Source: CAJQQY01 sp964352225 (GTDB lineage: Bacteria > Bacteroidota > Bacteroidia > Chitinophagales > Saprospiraceae). From it: a stretch of 5,676 bases of DNA. How positions within the stretch are numbered: position 1 is the stretch's first letter; each line of letters opens with the position of its first letter. The notes beneath the pieces are model-generated. The model made no database searches, was not told the origin of the DNA, and saw nothing but the letters and a program-made list of their open reading frames with translations. This document shows, one piece after another, positions 1-5,632 of the stretch. The stretch covers positions 1 through 5,676 of the forward strand of contig CAYGRM010000418.1 of assembly GCA_964352225.1 (NCBI GenBank), read 5' to 3'. The translations under genes and the position numbers were made by a program.

Positions 1-975
1 ATCAAAAGTAACTTGTTTCACAGTTTCAAAATCTTTATTCCAAAGTGGACTTGCCAACACATGATTCGTCGCATGATCAAACGCAATTTTTCGTTTCAAA
101 TTTTCAGGGGTACCGAGTTGATCGTACATTTCTAACATTCTTTTTACAGAAACAACTTTGTCCTGAATTTTTTCATTTTTGTACCAATAACCCATGAAAA
201 GGGGTTGAGTAATTTTGCTAAAAACGTCTTCAGTCATTGTTGCATCAATCAGAGATTTTAGTGCTACTACTGCTTCTAGTCGATATTTATAAGTAACCAA
301 ATTTGCAGTTCCCTCGTTTGGAACCCAAGAGTGATAATTGCTTCCATTCACATATCGTCCCATTTGTAAACCCCATTGTTGAGTGAGTAACCAAGCATCT
401 TCATTGGCTACATCAATGTTGGGGGAGTAGTTGATCAAAGCATGAATTTTAGGATTTCCCGAGGCTAAATAAAGGGAAGCGGTACAACCTGTCGACGTAC
501 CCATCAAGATCACTTTTTCCCCAAGTTGCTCACCAATAGCAATGGCTTTTTTCGCAGATTCAATAAATTTTTCAGGAGTCCAATCAAGCATTGCTTCTTC
601 CTCCTTTAAGCCATGACCATACAATCTTGCCAAGTATAAATTACATCCATATCGCTTCGCAAAATCTTCATGCATCGGAGCACCTTCGCCCTGACTTGCT
701 GAGAATCCATGTAAGTAAACTAGGGAGTAAGGTGTTTTCTTTTTTAGCGAATCATTCGCCCAAACGATTCTAGCTTCATTGTCTTCGCGCAAATTGAGTT
801 GAATATTCTCAGCCTCAATAATTTCTTTTTCCAATTCGATTAAATTAGAATTAGCTGAAGCTGCAATTGCATCTACTTGCGGAATCGGCGCTTTGGGGCC
901 TAAAAAATAAATGACCACAATCAGTACGATTAATGCTAACAATACTTTTACAAATCCAAAAAGAAATTTTTTCAT
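1..975 (-). CDS. Membrane-anchored alpha/beta hydrolase, C-terminus missing at the window edge
   Basis: The frame is open from an ATG at 975 to the window edge (325 codons, no stop), so the C-terminus is missing. Residues about 5-24 (FLFGFVKVLL onward) form one hydrophobic segment, a signal anchor or signal peptide, which places the enzyme outside the cytoplasmic membrane. The alpha/beta hydrolase fold follows: the oxyanion-side motif LHGFSASQGEG with H89-G90, and the nucleophile elbow GTSTG with Ser161. The likely acid is Asp272 (QDKVVSV) and the likely base is His305 (ATNHVL), in the expected order. This resembles the serine-aminopeptidase-like/monoacylglycerol-lipase-like Hydrolase_4 group, and the substrate cannot be told from sequence. 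Met1 is favoured because the signal segment follows it directly and a Bacteroidota-type promoter lies just upstream. The gene is transcribed apart from the lipoprotein gene behind it. The fold is nearly certain and the exact activity unknown. Confidence 0.9.
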   Translation of the reverse strand, partial: MKKFLFGFVKVLLALIVLIVVIYFLGPKAPIPQVDAIAASANSNLIELEKEIIEAENIQLNLREDNEARIVWANDSLKKKTPYSLVYLHGFSASQGEGAPMHEDFAKRYGCNLYLARLYGHGLKEEEAMLDWTPEKFIESAKKAIAIGEQLGEKVILMGTSTGCTASLYLASGNPKIHALINYSPNIDVANEDAWLLTQQWGLQMGRYVNGSNYHSWVPNEGTANLVTYKYRLEAVVALKSLIDATMTEDVFSKITQPLFMGYWYKNEKIQDKVVSVKRMLEMYDQLGTPENLKRKIAFDHATNHVLASPLWNKDFETVKQVTFD

Positions 976-988
976 GATTGTTTTTTTA

Positions 989-1020
989 CAAAAATAAAAA
1001 ATCGAATGAACTAAAATCAA
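989..1020 (-). promoter_or_regulatory. Bacteroidota-type promoter of the hydrolase gene
   Basis: Read on the minus strand, TTG at 1020-1018 is followed after 21 bases by TATTTTTG at 996-989. This matches the Bacteroidota primary-sigma consensus TTG-N(17-23)-TAnnTTTG exactly. Transcription would start near 985-982, leaving a leader of only about ten bases before the ATG at 975. The TTG lies inside the T-tract of the upstream gene's terminator, so the two signals overlap. Confidence 0.65.
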
Positions 1021-1055
1021 AAAAAGTCACCCCGAAACCTCGAGATGACTTTTTT
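1019..1055 (-). terminator. Rho-independent terminator of the lipoprotein gene
   Basis: A perfect 10-bp outer stem pairs 1020-1029 (six A then GTCA) with 1046-1055 (TGAC then six T). The inside pairs further with CGA and TCG around an AACC loop, with two C/A mismatches between the helices. On the minus strand the hairpin is followed by a T-tract, and it lies about 40 bases past the TAG stop of the lipoprotein gene. The symmetric A and T tracts would also let it work on the plus strand. Confidence 0.85.
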
Positions 1056-1095
1056 CTAAATTTTTAGACAATTTCTTTATTTAAAAAGTTACTGA

Positions 1096-2357
1096 CTAAT
1101 ATTTGATCGATAAAGTATAAGAATCGTTATTATTATTTGCCGTTTCATCAATATTAGTTACTACAACGAGCACGTACTCACCTGTAACTAATTGCAACAA
1201 AAATCGATCGCCTACAGCAACAACATCAGATGTAGTTACATCATCTCCATTTTCAAAAGCAACTTGAATTTCTTCTGAAAAATTTACTGCATCAAAATCA
1301 TCTACTGGAAAATCAACCCCTGGTGTTCTTAAAATATTAGCTCCAATAGGGCTAACTGTTTTTTTCCAGTTTTGATCATTAGGTAAAGCTAGATCAATTC
1401 CATTATCTTTAAGATGACCACCTTGAGTAGTTCCAGATCCAGTTTCAACTCCAGTTAAAAGATTGATTCCTCCTTGTCCTGTCATTCCTCCTGCATTTTT
1501 CAATAGTTTTGCCGAAAGTTCCGTAACTGGAGTGCCTGTAGCGATAGAAATATTCAAAGTCAATTCTTCAGATGCTCCTGTCTCATCAGTTACTCGGTAA
1601 GTGTAAGCTTTGGTTCCATCAGCATGGCTATCTACCCATACAAAGAAAGCAAATCCATCTTTTTCATCGTTCACTAAATCCAATGGATTAGAAAAGAAGG
1701 CAGTTGCCTGAGAAAGATCATTGATCGTTCCAAATCTAATTCTTCCAGCATCTACATTCACTCCATCTTCCAAAACTGTAAGCGTGCTCAAAGGAGAACC
1801 TCCTTTAGTTGCTATTAATTCTACTTTAAAAGCAGATTGAGAACTAAGTGTAGCATCAGCAGCGAATCCACCGTTAGCAGCTTCAAATCCAAGAGTCAAT
1901 GGAGTTGATGCTACAGAAATCGTAATTGCCGTTTCATCACTTTCCCCAGCACTATCTGACATTCGGAAAGTATAAGTTACAGACCCACTAGATTGCGCCG
2001 TGATTTCGATATTTGTATCAAAGGACGAAGCTTCTGTAGCAGTCAAGCTGTAAGGGTTACTAATAGAACCAGCACCTGCTCCATTATAATTAAGACGATT
2101 CTTATCAATTGCAATTCCATCTTCTAAAACAGTAAAAGTAGTCATATCATTATCTCCTTTGCTGGCACTTACATTTACTTTAAATACTTGATTAGGAGTA
2201 ACGGTTGCGTCAGAAGAAGTTAAATCTGCACCACTTTTTAATTCGACGGTTGGCCCTAAAAGGAATCCACCTGTTCCATCGTCAGGGTNNNNNNNNNNCA
2301 AAAAGATAATGCTAATGCTAAAATAAAAAATTTTGAAAAAAAGGTTAACTGTTTCAT
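1096..2357 (-). CDS. Probable surface lipoprotein with two tandem Ig-like repeats, interrupted by an assembly gap
   Basis: The start is the ATG at 2357, which begins a lipoprotein-like signal peptide (MKQLTFFSKFFILALALSF) ending in TG plus an unread base at the gap. That codon could be the lipobox Cys. After the gap, 396 residues run to a TAG at 1096, opening with the short acidic/glycine linker PDDGTGG. Numbering from an apparent TTG at 2301, residues about 16-130 and 135-253 are two similar beta-rich units. Each has FKV-x(4-5)-A(S/T)KG, then TVLEDG, and ends in Y-T-(F/Y)-R-x-(S/T)-D-x-x-G. This resembles bacterial Ig-like or cadherin-like extracellular domains. Residues about 256-401 form a third domain I do not recognise, with glycine-rich GGMTGQGG and a C-terminal beta-rich end (YTLSIKY). 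There is no obvious type IX secretion tail. Outer-membrane anchoring and a binding or structural role are inferred. The frames either side of the gap do not match at ten N, so the gap length is probably arbitrary. Confidence 0.82.
1763..2135 (-). repeat. Internal duplication within the lipoprotein gene (Ig-like units)
   Basis: The two Ig-like units share a DNA match of 17 of 19 bases between 1763-1781 and 2117-2135, the part encoding TVLEDG, 354 bases apart. Elsewhere the similarity is clear in protein but weak in DNA. This fits an old domain duplication with one well-kept core strand. Confidence 0.6.
2289..2298. other. Assembly gap (10 N)
   Basis: Exactly ten N occur between the signal-peptide part and the mature part of the lipoprotein gene. 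The upstream frame needs one gap base to finish a codon and the downstream frame needs one to begin a codon. An intact gene therefore requires a gap length of 3k+2, and ten does not fit. The N run is best read as a placeholder of unknown length. Confidence 0.95.
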
Positions 2358-2388
2358 GTAATCAGTTTTAATTGTTAAAAGTTAAATT

Positions 2389-2416
2389 ATTATAAATTGG
2401 TATTTAGAAAATACAA
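2389..2416 (-). promoter_or_regulatory. Possible promoter of the lipoprotein gene
   Basis: On the minus strand TTGTAT (2416-2411) and TATAAT (2394-2389) are separated by 16 bases. A start near 2382 would leave a leader of about 25 bases before the ATG at 2357. The form is closer to a general sigma-70 promoter than to the Bacteroidota TAnnTTTG type. The region is very AT-rich, so a chance match is possible. Confidence 0.35.
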
Positions 2417-2604
2417 CCCTATAACGTATTGAGATTGCATTTTTCACTTCAAAGAGTAGATTTTTTTTAGAAAAAGGGAGATAGGTAACTTAATCTTTAC
2501 TAAAGACACTATATTTCTTCAATGGTCACAAAAATAGAGTCTTACTTTCTAAAAAAGAAGAAAATTTTACGGAAAAGTGACGAGTGTAAAGAAGCTTAGT
2601 TTTT

Positions 2605-2715
2605 AGGGAGGAAACAATCCGCCGACGGCCGGGGAACCGTAAGAGAGATTTTGTTAATTACCTGAGTTTATCAAATGTGATGTCAGATAAAAACCTCGGT
2701 CAATCGGCGGATGAA
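2605..2715 (+). ncRNA. Candidate structured RNA of unknown class
   Basis: A closing helix pairs ATCCGCCGA (2617-2625) perfectly with TCGGCGGAT (2704-2712). Inside it CCGGGG (2629-2634) pairs with CCTCGG (2694-2699), five Watson-Crick pairs and one G-U. An apical hairpin has CTGA (2662-2665) with TCAG (2683-2686), then ATCA (2670-2673) with TGAT (2678-2681) around an AATG loop. Alternatively, ACGG (2625-2628) and CCGT (2637-2640) form a small hairpin whose loop is the same CCGGGG, giving a possible pseudoknot. The plus strand is favoured because the G-U pair becomes C-A on the other strand. The GC-rich arms stand out from AT-rich surroundings. It may be the leader of the GTPase mRNA or an independent small RNA. 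It does not match the cobalamin, TPP, SAM, glycine, RNase P, SRP or tmRNA motifs I know. A TAGTTTTT at 2597-2604 is a weak promoter candidate just upstream. Confidence 0.5.
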
Positions 2716-2892
2716 AATTATATCATTTAAAACACCACAACGATTATTCCGTTAAATGTGAAAAAGTTTTAATTTTAAGTGATTAAAAAAGATTAACGAG
2801 GGTAGACGGAATGTGTGAAAAAATGTTAATTATTTTAAATGTTAAAGTGTTGATTTTCAGTTATTTATAAAGTAATAAAAAACATAATTGTA

Positions 2893-2915
2893 AGCTGTTA
2901 AAAACATTAACAGCT
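2893..2915. promoter_or_regulatory. Perfect 9-bp palindrome just before the meaB start codon
   Basis: AGCTGTTAA (2893-2901) and TTAACAGCT (2907-2915) are perfect inverted repeats around AAACA, ending 10 bases before the ATG at 2926. No T-tract follows, so it is not a terminator. It could be an operator for a dimeric regulator or an mRNA hairpin that limits ribosome access. The element also contains an in-frame TAA (2908-2910) that blocks any upstream extension of the GTPase frame. Confidence 0.5.
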
Positions 2916-2925
2916 ACCTATTTCA

Positions 2926-4008
2926 ATGAGTTTTTCAAAAAAGAATACCAAAAAAGACAATTTGTCTAAATCCCTTCCCAGCGCGGTGAATCCGAATGCT
3001 GCGCAACACTTTTTGCTAAAAAAGAAAAAGCAACGCTCCGTTAAAGATTTTGTCAAAGGAATTACCAAAGGGGATCGAATGATATTGAGTCAGGCGATTA
3101 CTTTAGTGGAAAGCACTCGACCTTCTGACCAAAGCAAAGCACAGCAAATTATAGAAGCCTGTTTGCCTCATTCAGGAAATTCTATTCGGGTTGGAATTAC
3201 CGGCATCCCAGGGGTAGGGAAAAGTACTTTTATCGAAGCGCTTGGCAAATATGTGATTTCTCAAAAAAGGAAAGTCGCAGTATTAGCCATTGATCCATCG
3301 AGTAGTGTGACAAAAGGAAGTATTTTGGGAGATAAAACTCGGATGAATGATTTGTCATTGGAAAAAAACGCATTCATTCGGCCTTCGCCTGCAGGGACTT
3401 CTTTAGGTGGAGTGGCACGAAAAACACGAGAGACGATACTGCTTTGCGAGGCAGCAGGTTTTGAAACCATTTTTGTGGAAACGGTTGGGGTAGGTCAGTC
3501 AGAAACTGCAGTACATTCAATGGTAGATTTTTTCCTTTTATTATTAGTTCCAGGAGCAGGAGATGAATTACAAGGAATCAAAAGAGGCATTGTCGAAATG
3601 GCTGATATTTTAGCGGTCAACAAAGCTGATGGAGATCAAATTGATACAGCAAAAAATGCTCAGAAGGAATATCGAAATGCTTTGCACTTAATGCCTTTAA
3701 AAGATAGTGGAGTGAATCCGAAGGTATTGACTTGCTCGGCAATCGAACAAACTGGAATTGATGAAATTTGGAATTTGCTTTTGGAAAATCAAAAACTGAC
3801 GAAGAAGAATCACTTTTTTGATAAAAAAAGAAAAGAGCAATCACTCTTTTGGTTGCATGAACAAATTGGAAATGGGCTGAAAGACTTTTTTTATAAAAAT
3901 GAAAAAATAAGAATACACCTAGAGAAAATAGAAAAAGAGGTTTTGGATGGAAAACGAAATTCGTTTAATGGAGCTGATGAATTACTAAATATGTTTTTGA
4001 ATAAGTGA
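2926..4008 (+). CDS. meaB: Methylmalonyl-CoA mutase-associated GTPase MeaB (ArgK family)
   Basis: This is a 360-residue G3E-family P-loop GTPase. The G1/Walker A motif is GIPGVGKST (93-101), Asp123 lies in AIDPSSS, the switch region is ETVGVGQSE (185-193), the guanine-specificity motif is NKAD (232-235) and G5 is SAIEQTG (271-277). Family conservation is strong throughout, e.g. GDKTRM and RPSPAGTSLGGVARKTRET in pieces between 135 and 170. MeaB proteins bind B12-dependent acyl-CoA mutases such as methylmalonyl-CoA mutase in the cytoplasm, gate cofactor loading and protect the enzyme; the old name ArgK (arginine transport kinase) is misleading. The usual family start aligns near residue 37 (RSVKDFVKGITKGDR), so the lysine-rich first 35 residues are an extension. 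No Met lies between 1 and 52, which supports this start. No mutase subunit gene is in the window. There is no Shine-Dalgarno sequence, and a palindrome lies just upstream. Confidence 0.95.
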   Translation: MSFSKKNTKKDNLSKSLPSAVNPNAAQHFLLKKKKQRSVKDFVKGITKGDRMILSQAITLVESTRPSDQSKAQQIIEACLPHSGNSIRVGITGIPGVGKSTFIEALGKYVISQKRKVAVLAIDPSSSVTKGSILGDKTRMNDLSLEKNAFIRPSPAGTSLGGVARKTRETILLCEAAGFETIFVETVGVGQSETAVHSMVDFFLLLLVPGAGDELQGIKRGIVEMADILAVNKADGDQIDTAKNAQKEYRNALHLMPLKDSGVNPKVLTCSAIEQTGIDEIWNLLLENQKLTKKNHFFDKKRKEQSLFWLHEQIGNGLKDFFYKNEKIRIHLEKIEKEVLDGKRNSFNGADELLNMFLNK

Positions 4009-4071
4009 AAGTCTCTATTTAGCTCTCCTTTTTTTTATCCAAAAGAAATTAAAATCGCGACGAATTAGGAA

Positions 4072-4080
4072 TAAACTTTG
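4072..4080 (+). promoter_or_regulatory. Possible promoter of the saccharopine-dehydrogenase-like gene
   Basis: TAAACTTTG followed by C resembles the Bacteroidota -7 element TAnnTTTG with one extra base. No clear TTG lies 17-23 bases upstream. A start near 4086 would give a leader of about 60 bases. The 4009-4144 spacer otherwise shows only a T-tract (about 4029-4036) after meaB, without a convincing stem, so read-through from meaB is also possible. Confidence 0.35.
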
Positions 4081-4144
4081 CATGGTAAAAAGATGTAATA
4101 CGAACTAACCAAATATTTAATAACTAAATAAAACCATTTTGTCC

Positions 4145-5302
4145 ATGAATAAGATTGTAATCGCCGGAGCCGGCGGAATTGGACGTGCGGTAGGATTAAT
4201 TCTTGCCGAAAATAAAAGTTTCGAAACCAAAATTTTCATTGGTGACTTGTATCTAAAAGTAGCCAAAGAAGCTGCTCGATGGATCGAAGAGGGCTGTGAA
4301 GGAAGTGAGCACGTCACTCCATTCAGCATGCCTGCCCAAGGTGTGGATAATGAAATGGTTGAAATTTTGAAAACTGCGGATATTTTATTGGATTGTCTCC
4401 CTGGAAGTCAAGCTCCTCGAATGGCAAAATTATGCAGAGAATACGATTTGCACTATGCCAACTTAACCGAATATGTAAAAGAAACGAATGAGGTGATGGA
4501 AATTGCCGAAGGTTCTAATCGAGGTTTTGTTCTGCAAACTGGATTAGCTCCCGGATTTATTAATATTTTGGGAATGAAATTATTCAATAATTTTTGCTCA
4601 AAGCACGGCGTAAAAGAAATTGATAAAATGGCGATGAAAGTTGGAGCATTGACGAAGCATGCCCGAGCACCTCATTTTTATGGATTCACTTGGAGTCCAG
4701 TTGGAGTTGCCACGGAATATTTGAAACCATGTGTGGCAGTTCGGAATGGTGAAAAAGTATTGCTTCCTGCTTTATCTGAAAGAGAAACTTTGCTTGTTGA
4801 TGGAATGACTCTAGAGGATAATTTGACCTCAGGAGGTGCAGCAGATTTGCCAGATGCTTTGGCAGGTAGAGTGAAAAATCTGGATTATAAAACCTTGCGT
4901 TTCCCTGGTCATTACCAATGGGTAGATAATGTTTTATCAGTACTTCCCGAAGGAAAAGATCGAGTAAAACAATTGCAGGATACGATGCAAACATTCGTAC
5001 CGATGATTGAAGAAGATCAGGTAATTATTTATGCATCAGTTCAAGGAAAAGATAAAAATGGAGTGCTTCGAGCGATGGAAGGTTCGTACCGGATTTTGCC
5101 AATGAAAGTTGGAACAAAAACGCTTCGAGCAATCCAATCTACAACTGCTGCTCCATTGGCAGAATGTGCTAGAATTTTGGCTACTGGAAAATGGAAAGGT
5201 GTGGTTTTTCAAAGTCAGTTAGATCCCGACTCATTTATGAATGGACCATTTGTTTTGATGGTTTATGGAGGCGGAAAAGTGAAGGAGGCGATGGCAGTTT
5301 AA
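4145..5302 (+). CDS. Saccharopine dehydrogenase family oxidoreductase
   Basis: This is a 385-residue protein starting at the ATG at 4145. A TTG two codons upstream is in frame but less likely, because MNKIVIAGAGGIG begins directly with the first Rossmann strand. The dinucleotide-binding motif GAGGIG is at 8-13. The acidic Asp34 at the end of the second strand (FIGDL) suggests NAD rather than NADP. The family segments GLAPGFINILG (133-143), SGGAADLP (about 229-236) and TLRFPGH (250-256) match the saccharopine-reductase/LYS9-like C-terminal domain. Family members interconvert saccharopine with glutamate and an aminoadipate semialdehyde or with lysine, but many bacterial homologues act on other substrates. 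No lysine-ketoglutarate reductase domain is fused or adjacent, so the reaction is open. The gene ends in TAA and is followed by a palindrome and a strong terminator, so it is the last gene of its transcript. Confidence 0.88.
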   Translation: MNKIVIAGAGGIGRAVGLILAENKSFETKIFIGDLYLKVAKEAARWIEEGCEGSEHVTPFSMPAQGVDNEMVEILKTADILLDCLPGSQAPRMAKLCREYDLHYANLTEYVKETNEVMEIAEGSNRGFVLQTGLAPGFINILGMKLFNNFCSKHGVKEIDKMAMKVGALTKHARAPHFYGFTWSPVGVATEYLKPCVAVRNGEKVLLPALSERETLLVDGMTLEDNLTSGGAADLPDALAGRVKNLDYKTLRFPGHYQWVDNVLSVLPEGKDRVKQLQDTMQTFVPMIEEDQVIIYASVQGKDKNGVLRAMEGSYRILPMKVGTKTLRAIQSTTAAPLAECARILATGKWKGVVFQSQLDPDSFMNGPFVLMVYGGGKVKEAMAV

Positions 5303-5332
5303 ACCCCCGACCCCTAAAGGGGAGTTTTGGGA
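5301..5332. repeat. C/G-rich palindrome abutting the dehydrogenase stop codon
   Basis: CCCC (5311-5314) and GGGG (5319-5322) form a tight hairpin around TAAA. A C-run (5304-5308) before it and GGG (5329-5331) after it could pair as an outer helix. It starts at the stop codon. Similar C-run/G-run palindromes after genes are, from memory, a common dispersed motif in Bacteroidota genomes; only this one copy is visible here. Confidence 0.45.
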
Positions 5333-5369
5333 GTGCTAGATTTTAGCTTATTTTTTAAATAATAAAGAG

Positions 5370-5404
5370 TCGGTAATGGTTTTATGAATCATTACCGATT
5401 TTTT
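5370..5404 (+). terminator. Rho-independent terminator after the dehydrogenase gene
   Basis: A perfect 9-bp stem pairs TCGGTAATG (5370-5378) with CATTACCGA (5390-5398) around an 11-base loop, followed by six T (5399-5404). It lies about 70 bases after the dehydrogenase stop codon and is clearly oriented for the plus strand. Confidence 0.88.
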
Positions 5405-5461
5405 CATGAGATAATTTAGAAAAAAATCCTTTAGGAAAAAATTGAACCGGAGGATCTTGAG

Positions 5462-5532
5462 TAGTGGGGCGGGAGGCAAGAATTGGAAACTCGCTCCGCT
5501 CAAACAGTATAAAACGGGCCACCCGCCCACTA
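5462..5532. repeat. 71-base intergenic element with imperfect inverted ends
   Basis: TAGTGGGGCGGG (5462-5473) and CCCGCCCACTA (5522-5532) are inverted repeats with a single G bulge. They enclose a GC-richer core in AT-rich surroundings. The core contains a mirror repeat, AAACTCGC (5487-5494), TC, CGCTCAAA (5497-5504), and a GGGCCACCCGCCC stretch near its right end. No open frame or transposase is present. It looks like a small dispersed palindromic or MITE-like repeat of the kind found between genes in Cytophagales; that reading is from memory and cannot be confirmed from one copy. Confidence 0.5.
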
Positions 5533-5577
5533 TTTTGCATCCCCATATTTTTATCCCCGAGAGTTTAATCAAAATAG

Positions 5578-5597
5578 AAATTCCCATTTTGGAATTT
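5578..5597. repeat. Small hairpin AAATTCC/GGAATTT
   Basis: A perfect 7-bp inverted repeat (5578-5584 and 5591-5597) has a 6-base loop. It lies about 35 bases upstream of the promoter at 5633 and has no T-tract, so it is not a terminator. It could be an upstream regulator site or chance in AT-rich DNA. Confidence 0.25.
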
Positions 5598-5632
5598 ATG
5601 AAATGAGATTCTAAACAATTATCGAAAAATAT

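Larger units (their letters stand above)
2358..2925. other. Divergent intergenic region without a credible coding frame
   Basis: These 568 bases separate the lipoprotein gene (leftward) from the GTPase gene (rightward). No plausible protein was found. From 2420 to 2600 the sequence is AT-rich with short homopolymer runs and nothing recognisable. From about 2605 to 2715 a GC-rich island folds well (separate entry). From 2716 to 2890 it is AT-rich again with nested inverted repeats: CATTTAAAA 2724-2732 with TTTTAAATG 2833-2841, and inside it ATTCCGT 2746-2752 with ACGGAAT 2806-2812. A palindrome sits at 2893-2915. Confidence 0.7.

Noticed and set aside
591..773. Plus-strand open frame inside the hydrolase gene
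   Set aside because: It lies antisense to a well-supported hydrolase with its catalytic motifs, and its own translation shows no domain or start signal.
2299..2301. TTG at 2301 as the start of the lipoprotein
   Set aside because: It is next to the N gap in an arbitrary frame; the ATG at 2357 opens a proper signal peptide in the other frame, and the gap length explains the mismatch.
2605..2715. HDV-like, hammerhead or twister ribozyme
   Set aside because: The conserved core bases of these ribozymes (for example CTGATGA with GAAA for hammerhead) are absent, and the helix order does not fit.
2605..2925. Cobalamin riboswitch ahead of meaB, expected from the B12 link
   Set aside because: No B12-box-like sequence or other core cobalamin motif was found on either strand, and the helix arrangement at 2617-2712 differs from that class.
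4009..4037. Terminator after meaB
   Set aside because: There is a run of T but no convincing stem before it.
4139..4144. TTG at 4139 as the dehydrogenase start
   Set aside because: The ATG at 4145 places the Met directly before the first Rossmann strand, as usual for the family, and no Shine-Dalgarno sequence favours the TTG.
4686..4994. Minus-strand open frame of 102 codons within the dehydrogenase gene
   Set aside because: It is antisense to conserved saccharopine-dehydrogenase motifs and has no promoter or family resemblance.
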